Part shown: positions 32,445 through 42,179 of the stretch, in pieces
How the letters are laid out: each line of letters opens with the position of its first letter
Numbering within the stretch: position 1 is the first letter of the stretch
From: Pseudophaeomoniella oleicola
Taxonomy: Eukaryota; Ascomycota; Eurotiomycetes; Phaeomoniellales; Phaeomoniellaceae
Assembly: GCA_003868215.1 (NCBI GenBank)
Contig: QWDQ01000001.1
Span: forward strand, 248,001-312,000
Reading direction: 5' to 3'
DNA: 64,000 nucleotides
The notes under the pieces: model-generated
What the model was told of the DNA's origin: nothing
Database searches by the model: none
The model's input: only the letters and a program-made list of their open reading frames with translations
Translations under genes and position numbers: made by a program

Positions 32445-33778
32445 TCAAGCAGGTGGAAATACCTCTTCCCATCTAGCATTTCCCAGTCGCCGGATGGCCA
32501 CAAAGTAGGCCTCCTTCGATTCCTAAGCCTTGTCAGCAACAGGCGGATTCAAGCAAGGTAGCTACTTACGCTTCGAGACGACTCTGGCTTCTCTCGGTGG
32601 ACTTTTGCAAACAGCTTCTTGAGCTGCATCTCGAAGGCCTTGTCTTCGGCGCCTTGGTAGAACTTGCAGACGAAATGGCCCCCAGGCTTTAGTACGTCGA
32701 AACTGAACTCAAGAGCGGCGCGACACAAATCCTGCGAGGATCAGCATTCCGCCCACGAACACTATTCCATGTATGCTCCATATCACTTACCATACTACCG
32801 GCATGGTCACGAAAGTTGTTGCCACTCGTGTTCATCAACCTACGATACGGGTCACTAATGCTCCTTTTTGAAAAACCAGTAGTCTGCTCCCAGGGTGCGG
32901 ACATATCGCTCAACACAACATCCACCATTCTATCCTTGTTTTCCCTCTCTGCTTCTTCTGGTGCAGGTTGGCCTTCGTCAATGTCATCGTGGGCAGTCTC
33001 CCTGCGCTCGCGATCGATGTAACTTTCTCCTGCTGGTTGTTCTTCTGAGTCTTGTTCTTGAGCTGTGGCGACTTCCTCTTGCGCAAGGGCCTCTTCTTCG
33101 GACGCTGCAATCGATTGAGTTCGCCTTAGTCGTCCACGTTGTGTATCTCGGAGAAAGCTCTTAACGTCGGCTCGCACGTCTGGGGACAAGAAATCGCCCT
33201 GTATTGTTGATACACCCTTGGGAGGCTGCGCAGGTATCAAGTCTATCCCTAAGACACGACCATCAGGCTGGGTTCGGTTGACAGCTACCTGTCACATGTA
33301 TCAGTCAGTATATAGAGAAACGATCCTTCGCTCTGTTTCCCCAAGCGCATCGCTATTTGCTGCCTGCCGTGAGCTGTGTTGTTCGTACCTGACTCCAACT
33401 TCCTGGCGCATATCCCAGATCGACGACCGTCTGCCCACGCTTGAAAAGACGATATTTCTCCGTAATCTGTAGAAGTTTAAAAGCCGCACGGGATTTCAAG
33501 CCTTGTACCCGTGCTTCCCGCGCAAACGCATCCCGATTCTGACGCGCGGTCCACCGTGTGCTCGAAGAACTCAGCCGAACATTCCCAGGAGCAGCAGCAA
33601 AACCAACGGTATTGATCGGCGACCACGAAACCGCAGTTCCACCACGAGAAGGAGCGCCTCTTCTTCCAACAATGAGAGCAGCCGACCGCAACGGTGCTCT
33701 GGTAGCAGTCCTTTCCGACCACCACCCTGCGGCCGCCGCTGCTCTAGGTAATAGAAGCGACCGAGTCGTCGTTGGCAT
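32445..33778 (-). CDS. MRM2: Mitochondrial 21S rRNA 2'-O-ribose methyltransferase Mrm2 (FtsJ/RrmJ family)
   Basis: Methylates a uridine of the mitochondrial large rRNA. Four exons: 33389-33778, 32791-33288, 32570-32731 and 32445-32522; introns 100, 59 and 47 nt; 375 residues. About 70 N-terminal residues are Arg/Ser/Ala-rich, fitting a mitochondrial presequence. The FtsJ fold shows RAAFKLLQI (catalytic Lys), VDLGYAPGSWSQVAV (SAM-binding motif I, completed by exon 2), DVVLSDMSAPWE (catalytic Asp), GGHFVCKFYQG (Lys) and ESKEAYFVA (Glu), completing the K-D-K-E tetrad. A roughly 80-residue acidic Gln/Glu-rich insertion lies between motif I and the catalytic Asp; bacterial and yeast relatives lack anything that long. 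It converges on ATG7. Confidence 0.93.
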
Positions 33779-34349
33779 CTCCCTCCTCCTTCCTTCCCCA
33801 ACTGAGCGACTGATCGATTGACCAAAGCGGCCTCACACATACACACGCACGAACTTTTGACGGCTACTAAGAACTCAAGCTCGTCGGAAGGTTGAAGGGA
33901 AAAATTAGGTACCTAGGCATTGGGAAAGCTGTTTACAGCAATGGAGGTCATGTAGGTACCTAGAGGTAGCTACTAATAGCTGCTATTGGAGTTTGCCGGC
34001 GGGCCTTCTTCTTTCTAACCAAGGTAATAATTACCACCTAAGTAAGGCTTAAGCTTCCGGGGACCCTTTATCCATTCTTTCGTTGGTAAATGATCGTCAT
34101 TTTTTTTTTTTTTTTTTTTTTTATCGTAAGCTAATTAAAGGAAAATTTTGGGGGGAGAGACTTGAATATCAGTATCTTGGATCTTTCAACATATATCACC
34201 TGCATAGTTTCAAGGTCGCAGGCATTGTTGCGAAAGCACCTTTGAGCTCTGGAAACCCTCTTGCCAATTGATTTCCCGTGCGCGTGGAATACTACTACAT
34301 TTATATATCCTGCAACAAGACAACAAAACCAAAAAGAAAAGGACTCCCG
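33779..34349. promoter_or_regulatory. Bidirectional promoter region, MRM2/RING-ankyrin gene
   Basis: A 571-bp gap with two GGTACCTAG-type words (33907-33917, 33954-33964) and a 23-base T run (34100-34122). No gene is seen. Confidence 0.5.
34100..34122. repeat. Poly(T) run, 23 bases
   Basis: An uninterrupted T homopolymer, likely nucleosome-disfavouring promoter sequence. Confidence 0.9.
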
Positions 34350-35111
34350 ATGGCGACCTCCTCCTCCGCTGAACTGTGCGCATCGTGCCACGAGCCGCTC
34401 CTCATCGAAGTCGAGCCAGACAGCGACATCGAAGACTCCTCAACCTCGACGATCCCGCACTCCGTCCCCGACGACGTCGAACTCAGCTGCGGCTGCCACT
34501 ACCACTGGGAATGCCTGCTGGAATCCTACTCGGTGACGCAGTGTCCGAGCTGTGCGCGCGACGTGTCTTCGCTTTCTGCGTCGCAAAAGCAGCAGGTGTT
34601 GTGTACGGTGCGGAATGAAGGCGGGGTGCAGGAAGGGTTTGATATCTTGCCGTTGGCGCAGGAGGAGGCGTATTTGAGGACGTATCCAGAGGAAAGAAGG
34701 GGACATGCGTTTTTGGAGTTTTGTAGGGAAGGAGATGTCGATGCGATTGTGCATTTAGTCAAGGATGAGGAGGAGGACGATGAGGAGGAGGAGCAGCAAG
34801 ATCAGAAGATTGACGTGTTAAGGTATACGGGTAGTTTTGGAACAATGGATGGGAGTGGGCTGCATGTTGCGATCACAAATGGGCAGACTGATGTCGCATG
34901 GCTATTGTTGTTTTTGGGCAGCGGTCTAGATATGGACAGGTTCCCGCAGCAGGTTTTACAGGGAGCTAACAGCTTAGGCCTTTCGCCGGCCGATCGAAGT
35001 CCTGAGCCGGATATCAGGAGTGTGAAGAATGGAGAGGGCCTGGTAGCAGTAGAATTGGCGCAAAGACTCGGGGGACAGTGGGCGGAGTGGTTGGATTTCT
35101 TGAGGGTATGA
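34350..35111 (+). CDS. RING-finger-like protein with ankyrin-like C-terminus
   Basis: Not recognised as a named gene. The 253-residue protein begins at ATG 34350; an in-frame ATG lies 24 codons upstream, but its extra residues are low in content. A RING-type zinc site is visible: CASCHEPLL at about 11-19, then CGCHYHWECLLESYSVTQ and CPSC near 57-80. The spacing fits C3H-type RING with a 25-residue loop between the first two pairs. The middle (about 130-150) is an Asp/Glu run. The part GSGLHVAITNGQTDVAWLLL looks like one ankyrin repeat. It is intronless. It could be a ubiquitin ligase for an unknown target, as inferred from the zinc site alone. Confidence 0.75.
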   Translation: MATSSSAELCASCHEPLLIEVEPDSDIEDSSTSTIPHSVPDDVELSCGCHYHWECLLESYSVTQCPSCARDVSSLSASQKQQVLCTVRNEGGVQEGFDILPLAQEEAYLRTYPEERRGHAFLEFCREGDVDAIVHLVKDEEEDDEEEEQQDQKIDVLRYTGSFGTMDGSGLHVAITNGQTDVAWLLLFLGSGLDMDRFPQQVLQGANSLGLSPADRSPEPDIRSVKNGEGLVAVELAQRLGGQWAEWLDFLRV

Positions 35112-35492
35112 AATATGCCTGTTGACTAGTCTTCTCTATATACCAACGACAATGGATTGGAGGCTATGTCTCGATTCAAAATTCTCGGCCTCTCAGAAGG
35201 TTGATCAGAGGGGTCGAGTTCTAAAGCACAGAACCGAAAAGTGTTGGTCTTCGCTATCCGAGTGAATCCGGGCATTCAAAGTACATGTAATCATGCCAGA
35301 TGCAAAGAAGATGGCGGTCGTTTTCATTGGGTACTCCCATTGTAAAAGGTATCAGCGACCCTCTCAAACGTGCTCGTTGTGAGACCATGCTGAGAAGCCG
35401 AACGGCCGGCGTCTGCATCGCGGCCACGCAATGATCTGAGAGAAGTCCCTTGGTATTTGCAACCCCCCAAAAGCATCAAGGAATGCCTAGTC
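35112..35492. other. Convergent intergenic region
   Basis: A 381-bp gap between the RING-ankyrin gene and the thioesterase gene. No feature is seen. Confidence 0.45.
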
Positions 35493-35984
35493 TCACTTAT
35501 CAGGCTTCTTTTCTTTCTGGATGTACTTCGTATGGTTTCCGCAAGCCACAACGTCACCATTGACCTTCCGGATCTCCACACGTGTGAATGCCATATTTCT
35601 TCCCAACCTCAGCAGCGTTGCCTCAATTTCAATCTCCTCACCTTCCTTTGCTGTACTAACATATGTCACATTGAGGTCGGTACTGAACCCCGTCGAATCA
35701 AGTCCATGGGTGGCAATGACCAGTCCGCCAGCCCAGTCCACTAAGGTAGCGGAAACAGATCCATGAAGAGTGTGCTTGGAATTGATATGGTTGGGACCCA
35801 GGACTAGCCGCGCACGGAAGAGCCCAGGAGCCGCTTGAATGATGTTTACTGAAGTAAAGAAGAAAGAATAAACAGGGGAAGACTCGCGGATACGGTCCCA
35901 GACTTTGTTAACATGCGCCAGAGTAGAAAGATCATGATCCTCAGGATGCGAGGTCGCAGTAGGGGGTTCTGCAGTCGAAGACAT
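35493..35984 (-). CDS. Hotdog-fold thioesterase (PaaI/ACOT13-like)
   Basis: Likely acyl-CoA thioesterase. The 163-residue intronless frame has the hotdog core: GLFRARLVLGPNHINSKHTL, the active-site helix LHGSVSATLVDWAGGLVIAT with the conserved His-Gly-Gly/Ser segment, and DLNVTYVSTAKEGEEIEIEA. The length and single-domain layout match fungal ACOT13-type proteins. The substrate is unknown. The start is 243 bp from the divergent DBP3 start. Confidence 0.85.
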   Translation of the reverse strand: MSSTAEPPTATSHPEDHDLSTLAHVNKVWDRIRESSPVYSFFFTSVNIIQAAPGLFRARLVLGPNHINSKHTLHGSVSATLVDWAGGLVIATHGLDSTGFSTDLNVTYVSTAKEGEEIEIEATLLRLGRNMAFTRVEIRKVNGDVVACGNHTKYIQKEKKPDK

Positions 35985-36227
35985 CGGGATTGTCTAATTG
36001 AATGCAAAGCTCTAGTATATAGACTTGCGATATATTGCAAAAAAGAGGGTTGCGGGTTGCGAGGCCAATTGCATACGAATAAAACTTAAGTGGGACTATC
36101 CATGTTCACCGCCTAATTTGACCGGCAAAAAAACACCGTCAATGGAAGGAAATTTGGAAATTTCTCACAGGCCTAGAACACGAATGTTACGAAAGTGATT
36201 GTATCCAAGTTTGAGGAGATAATAGTC

Positions 36228-37800
36228 ATGGGCAAACATTCACGGGATGATGCCACTACGGTGCGCGATGATTCAAAACCGAAGAAAAAAGTAAAGAAGG
36301 ACAAATCCCAAAAGCTGGCAGAGGCCGAGCAATTGCCTACACCTGATTCTCTCGACCAAGAACCTGGATCTGAAGACTTTACGTATCAGCAGACCGCAGA
36401 ATTGAGCGCATTGCCACAGTCGGAAATTGATGCTTTTCTAGCAACAAACTACATCAAGATTACAGACCCTCAATCATCCAACCTTCGTCCAATTACTGCC
36501 TTTTCGCAACTCCCCGAGGCATTCCGAAAATTACAGCCATTCCAAGCTTTCAAAGCGCCAACTTCAGTACAGTCGGCTGCTTGGCCCTTCTTGCTTTGCG
36601 GTAGGGATGTTGTCGGAGTTGCCGAGACCGGTAGTGGTAAGACCATTGCCTTCGCTCTGCCACTCCTTGTCCGTCTTTCGGCTCTGAAGAAGAAGAAAAG
36701 CAATAGCCCTCGAGCCGTCATCATTGCGCCAACAAGAGAACTTGCGATACAAGTCTTTGAACAAGTGAAGGCGCTCACGTCATCGACTGGCGTGAAAGCA
36801 GTCTGTGTATACGGCGGTGTAGGCAAGGATGAGCAGAGAGCTGCCCTCAAGTCCGCGGCCGTTGTAGTAGCGACACCGGGCCGCCTCAAGGACTTTTTAA
36901 ATGAAGGCGCTGTGAGTCTGAGCAAGGTAAAATATGCTGTGTTGGACGAGGCAGACAGAATGCTCGACAAGGGATTTGAAGACGACATTAAACAAATGTT
37001 CAGCGCAATGCCTTCATCGAAGAAGCGCCAGACCGCCATGTTCACGGCTACATGGCCAAAGTCGATTCAGGAGCTGGCAGCAACTTTCATGAAAGAGCCC
37101 GTCCGGATCAACATCGGCGACAACGACTCTTCAGAACTCAGAGCCAATACTCGAATTGTTCAAACCGTGGAGGTCATGGATCGTTTCGGCAAAGAGCCGC
37201 GATTGCAACAGTTGTTGAACAACGAGGCCCGAGGCGACAAGGCGAAGGACAGGATTCTTGTCTTCTGCTTGTATAAGAAAGAAGCTATGCGTATCGAGCG
37301 ATTCATCCGGTCAAAGGGCTTCAAGGTTGGAGGTATCCATGGAGACATGAGCCAGCGGGATCGCGAACAGAGCCTTGCAGCTTTCAAGGCTGGACAGTGC
37401 TCCATTCTAGTAGCAACCGATGTTGCTGCCCGCGGTCTGGATATTCCGGCTGTGAAACTTGTTGTTAATGTGACGTTCCCATTGACAGCCGAGGATTACG
37501 TCCACCGCATTGGCCGAACTGGCCGTGCAGGTGCTTCTGGTAGAGCTATAACATTCTTCACAGAGGATGATAAGCACCTTTCGGGACCGTAAGCTTCCCC
37601 TTGCCCTTTGTCTCTAGTCTTTTACATACTGACTATGGTCCAGATTGATCAATGTGTTGAAAGGAGCGAATCAGGAAGTGCCAGAGGCGTTGCTCAAGTT
37701 CGGTGCCACTGTAAAGAAGAAGCAGCATGATGCTTACGGAGCATTTTATAAGGCCGATGATGAGGGCAAAACTGCCACTAAGATCACTTTTGATGACTAG
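36228..37800 (+). CDS. DBP3: DEAD-box ATP-dependent RNA helicase Dbp3
   Basis: Nucleolar helicase for 35S pre-rRNA processing and 60S subunit assembly. Two exons (36228-37588, 37644-37800) over a 55-nt intron give 505 residues. The Lys-rich N-terminus is [13 protein letters not shown]. Helicase motifs in order: Q-motif region [19 protein letters not shown], motif I AETGSGKT, Ia [13 protein letters not shown] in VLDEADRML, a TAT form of motif III in MFTATWPK, then [27 protein letters not shown] and [10 protein letters not shown]. The second exon, needed for the end, reads [13 protein letters not shown] and KFGATVKKK, as in Dbp3. The start at 36228 is preferred over an upstream in-frame ATG (36195) because MGKHSRDD matches the family. 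Its stop codon is one base from the RFT1 stop codon. Confidence 0.94.
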
Positions 37801-37801
37801 A

Positions 37802-39580
37802 CTAGCTTCGTTTTGAGCTGAATTTTGAAGCAAGGCGTTTGGGAATGAGGGTCTGGACATATGGCAATATGAAATCACGCTCAAAGAACGCACTAGATAT
37901 GTCAGTAGTTGTCTATGCATGAGTATCTCGACAGACTCACATTACAAGACCACCAATTCCACACACACCGATCATGATAGCGAACTCAATGAGCCCAGCA
38001 CCACCTTTAGCTGCTGTTCTTAGATAGGCTCCAACAGCAACGCCAGTAGCAATGCTCATTGGCATTGGCATGACATTTCGCACATCAAGCGCAACGTCAC
38101 GTCGTTTGGTATACCTCTTTACGAACCACCAGCTCCACGTCGTCCTGAGTAACATGTTGGTGGCGTTCGCGTACACTAGGCCGCTGGCACCCAGATCCAG
38201 TACCCGAAGAAACAGGTAGGCTGAAGCTGCGAAAGCCACAGTGAAACCGCCCATCCATACAGCTTGACGTCGAAGCTCGGTCGTTGTAGCGATCGAGGAG
38301 ACGAAAGCTTCGGTTATGCCGTTGAAGGCCATGAATGGAATATAAATGGCGTAGGAGGAAAGTAGGTTTGCGACTTCGGGGGAGAACCAGCGTGAGCCTA
38401 CCACATAGCGTACTAGCAACGGTAGCAGGGAGGGTGCGAAGCAGAAGGCAAAGATGGACAGGATGCTGTAGAAGTGCAAGACATCGGTGAAATGCCTTAT
38501 GGCTGCCTTTAGGCCTTCTTCGCCATTCTCCTTCGGTTGTCCCTGGGACAACAGCACGCCAAAAGCATTGCGACTGCTCTCTTCGATGGGCTGAAAGATT
38601 ATTCGCGCCACTAAGCCTCCGTAATTCGACGCCAGTGCAAAGGCTCCTTGGTCTTCAAGGCTGGATAACGCGACAAGGATCACAGAATCCGCTTGCGATA
38701 AGAGTTGCTTTATTCCTGTTTGCACATACATAGAAATAGCCAAGGAGACAAGAGGCTTATAGAAACGCTGGTACCAATATTCACGTTCACTGTGCCAAAG
38801 TCAGAGTAGATCTTACGGCATGGATGCATCGTACCTGGACTGGATACGCCGTAGCAGCACCGAAAAGTCATCATCCTTGCCGGCAGCATATACGGAGAAT
38901 AGGTAGCCCAGAAACATTGCGCTTGCGTATACCAATTGGCCGACTGCGAAAGGGAGGACGCCTACTTGGAACCTGAAAGACTTTCCCAAGAAAGCTGTCA
39001 GACAAGCTGCAAGGCATTTCTGACACGCTGCTACCGTCTCAGTTGCAGCCCTTGAACGATACAGGCCTCTCTGTTGTATAATGACGAATGCAGGCTCCGA
39101 GAGGAGCTCAACAATCGTCGCGAATCCATAGATCAGCAGACTAAGCCGGAAGAAAGGGCTGTCTAGGACTTCTTGGAACCCTCTTTGAGAGTAAATTGTT
39201 GCTAGGATCGTTGCCAGGGGTAATCCTATGGCTATGGCGATGTAGGAGGCATTGACAGTGCTTTGAGTCTGCCGGGCTCTCCTTTCCTCGGCCTTCCTGA
39301 CATCTTCGCCGTCCTGGCTGTGCACCTCTAGAGGTTGGCGTTGTAAAGCTACACGTAGACTCTCACGAGAGAAGTACAGAACCGTGACGTTGTACAGGTC
39401 CAATTGCAAGGCAATTCCCAGCGTGGCGGGTGTCAGAAATCGAAGTAGCACCTGGTTTCCCGCGAATGTAAAGAAGCGCGATGCCAACTGGATGAGAATC
39501 AAGTAGGATGTCCCAGACGTTGCAGTAACTATGGCCCGTTGGGTGACATTCTCTCCCTCTGGTCTCTTCTTGGGAGACAT
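37802..39580 (-). CDS. RFT1: Oligosaccharide translocation protein Rft1
   Basis: Polytopic ER membrane protein required for luminal delivery of Man5GlcNAc2-PP-dolichol in N-glycosylation. Three exons (38835-39580, 37941-38789, 37802-37892) over introns of 45 and 48 nt give 561 residues. Family stretches include SRFFTFAGNQVLLRFLTPAT near the N-terminus and, across the first splice, IQSSEREYWYQRFYKPLVSL. Next comes VQTGIKQLLSQADSVILVAL, and later YVVGSRWFSPEVANLLSSYA and YIPFMAFNGITEAFVSS. About a dozen hydrophobic segments are spread along the chain. The last exon adds a short cytosolic tail rich in Lys/Arg/Ser. Divergent from HIS7, convergent with DBP3. Confidence 0.95.
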
Positions 39581-39906
39581 GCTTCCGACTACAATATAAC
39601 TCTCGATGTGGTGAAGACGCCCATAGAGTGGTTAGTTGTCTCCAGGTAGGGACAGATCTAAACAATGAACCGATGCCAAGCCTTACGTACTTACGTCCTG
39701 AATATTTTTATGGCGCCGAGGTCGCATTAGTCATTGGAAAATTCACAATTATTTGACGACAGCGACGACGACGACAACAACCTGGATTTGATAAAGGTCC
39801 ACGCAATACAGCCTCGACACTAGGGCCGAGAGGATGAATTATTGACTGGTTTTGGAAAAGTGCATTATAGAACAGGATCGACAGACATCAAAAATCGTTT
39901 ACGAAA
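39581..39906. promoter_or_regulatory. Bidirectional promoter region, RFT1/HIS7
   Basis: A 326-bp gap between divergent starts. It holds the composite element at 39721-39737 and a short CGACGA repeat near 39755-39775. Confidence 0.55.
39721..39737. promoter_or_regulatory. Candidate CCAAT plus Gcn4/CpcA-like element upstream of HIS7
   Basis: GTCGCATTAGTCATTGG, 169 bp before the HIS7 start codon, matches 16 of 17 bases of the element upstream of PRO2 at 8264-8280. The complement contains CCAAT overlapping TGACTAA. Confidence 0.45.
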
Positions 39907-41771
39907 ATGCCCAAGGTCCAATTGCTGGACTATGTGGCCGGCAATATAAGATCATTGGTGAATGCAATTGAAAAGTTAGGATATGAGGTTGAATGGATCA
40001 AGAGTCCAGAAGATGTTAAGAATGCAGACGTGAGTAGACTGTCCTACCTTGCTGCCGTCTTGTTCTCATGTCCTTTTCTTCTAGAAACTCATCCTTCCGG
40101 GGGTCGGCCACTTTGGCCACTGTCTTTCTCAGCTCAGCAAGGGCGGCTTCCTTGAGCCCGTTCGAGAACACATCTCAAAAGGGAAACCTTTCATGGGGAT
40201 ATGCGTAGGACTACAGGCCCTCTTTGAAGGCTCAGAAGAAGGATCAAGCGTACCGGGTCTGGGTATAATACCTGGCAAGCTCGTACGCTTCCAAGACGAC
40301 TCGAAAAGTGTCCCACACATTGGCTGGAATTCCGCCAACACTGTCCACAAGGCAGATCAAGAGCAATTCGAATTTTATGGCCTTCGTCCGGAAAGCAAGT
40401 ACTACTACGTGCACTCCTACGCCGTTCCTTACAAACCCGGTGTTCTTGAAGCAGATGGCTGGACTGTCGCAACCGGTACTTACGGGGACGAGACTTTTGT
40501 CGGTGCGGTAGGCAAGGAGAATATCCTCGCGACCCAGTTCCATCCAGAGAAATCCGGTCAAGCAGGCCTTCGTCTGCTCAAGGCCTTCCTCGACGGTCAA
40601 GCCTTCACCCCACTTTCTACCTCTACTACTCCTAGCAAAGCCGAACCAGGTCTGACCCGTCGTCTAATCGCATGTCTCGATGTTAGGACCAATGATGCGG
40701 GGGATCTAGTTGTCACCAAAGGCGACCAATATGATGTCCGTGAGAAAGCCGGCGTCAGCACCGGTGGTTCAGTCCGCAATCTTGGGAAGCCCGTAGAAAT
40801 GGCCAAACGCTACTACGAACAAGGCGCCGATGAAGTCACCTTCCTCAACATTACATCCTTCCGTAATTGCCCTCTCGCTGACCTTCCCATGCTTGAGATC
40901 CTCCGGAAGACTTCAGAAACCGTCTTCGTTCCTTTGACTATCGGTGGTGGCATTCGCGATACAGTCGACCCTGCCTCAGGCAAACAAGTATCTGCCCTCG
41001 AAGTGGCAACGATGTACTTCAAATCTGGCGCCGATAAAGTATCTATCGGTTCCGATGCCGTCGACGCCGCAGAACAATACTTTGCCTCCAACAAAACCTT
41101 AAGTGGCAAGACCGCCATCGAGCAAATATCGTCTGCCTACGGAAACCAAGCTGTCGTCGTCTCCGTCGATCCGAAACGGATATACGTCCCCTCCCCAGAC
41201 TCCACGCCACACCACACCGTTAAAACCGCTTATCCAGGCCCCACCGGCGAGGAGTACATCTGGTACCAGTGCACCGTGAAAGGCGGCCGCGAGGGCCGTG
41301 ACTTCGACGTCGTCCAGCTCGTCACCGCCGTCGAAGCGCTGGGCACCGGCGAAATCCTCCTGAACTGCATCGACCACGATGGAAGCAACAGCGGGTTTGA
41401 CTTGGAGTTGATCCGGCTGGTCAAGAGCGTCGTCAAGATCCCCGTGATCGCCAGTTCAGGGGCCGGCAATCCGGGACATTTCAAAGAGGTCTTTGAAGGG
41501 ACGAATGTAGACGCGGCTCTGGGAGCTGGCATGGTGAGACTCATCATTTCTCTATCCCTACTCTCTCCTACTTCCTCCCATATATCCGTTCTCTATTCCT
41601 TTCGCGACCCTCTCCCAGTAATCCCAATGCCCAAAATATCCCGAGATCACTATCGCTAACACTCTTGTGTCTCCCAACCAGTTCCACCGTGGAGAATACA
41701 CCGTCAAGCAAGTCAAAGATTACCTACAACAGGAAGGCATGATCGTCCGACCTTTCGAAACGATCCTGTGA
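39907..41771 (+). CDS. HIS7: Imidazole glycerol phosphate synthase (glutamine amidotransferase-cyclase, HisHF)
   Basis: Bifunctional enzyme of histidine synthesis that makes imidazole glycerol phosphate and AICAR from PRFAR and glutamine. Three exons (39907-40029, 40085-41533, 41682-41771) over introns of 55 and 148 nt give 553 residues. The N-terminal amidotransferase has Cys81 (MGICVGLQ) with His194 and Glu196 ([10 protein letters not shown]). The C-terminal HisF barrel starts [12 protein letters not shown] with the catalytic Asp, and has [22 protein letters not shown] and the second Asp in [11 protein letters not shown]. The last exon begins [12 protein letters not shown]. Without the 148-nt intron spliced, the frame ends in unrelated Ser-rich residues. 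Confidence 0.97.
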
Positions 41772-42179
41772 TTACTGGACTGGTTAGCGTGGGTGCGTGT
41801 GTTGCGGACGGAGTGGAAACGCCAGTGGTGGTGGAGGAAGGGGTACGTTGGGTGTGGTGTTTGAGTTTCGAGATGATTGATTGATTTGACTTTTTGATTG
41901 ATAGATATTGAGGGGTGGAATTGCTGCTTTTCATGGATGTATCTACGATTTTCTTTAAAAGAAGAAGAATTTACTGCGAGTAGATTTCGTTCGAGAGTAG
42001 ATCTTAGATGAAGAGAGATAGAGAGTAGAAAGGACCCATCGCAGTGGCGGTACTCAATTTTGTTCGACCATTCCGTTCCACTCCCTAGATAGACCCCATT
42101 ACTTGATAAGACCAGACCCTCTCCCCTTCCCTCTCATCCAAAGCTCGAAGAAAATCTATTCCTCCCTTCCCGCCAAACC
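41772..42179. other. Convergent intergenic region, HIS7/P450
   Basis: A 408-bp gap of 3' flanking sequence with AG-rich stretches near 41960-42030. No gene is seen. Confidence 0.45.

Noticed and set aside
35101-35125. Possible intron donor GAG|GTATGA at the end of the RING-ankyrin gene
   Set aside because: No convincing acceptor with continuing ankyrin sequence follows; the stop codon right there is accepted.
36470-37045. 191-codon minus-strand frame opposite DBP3
   Set aside because: Antisense shadow of the conserved helicase domain.
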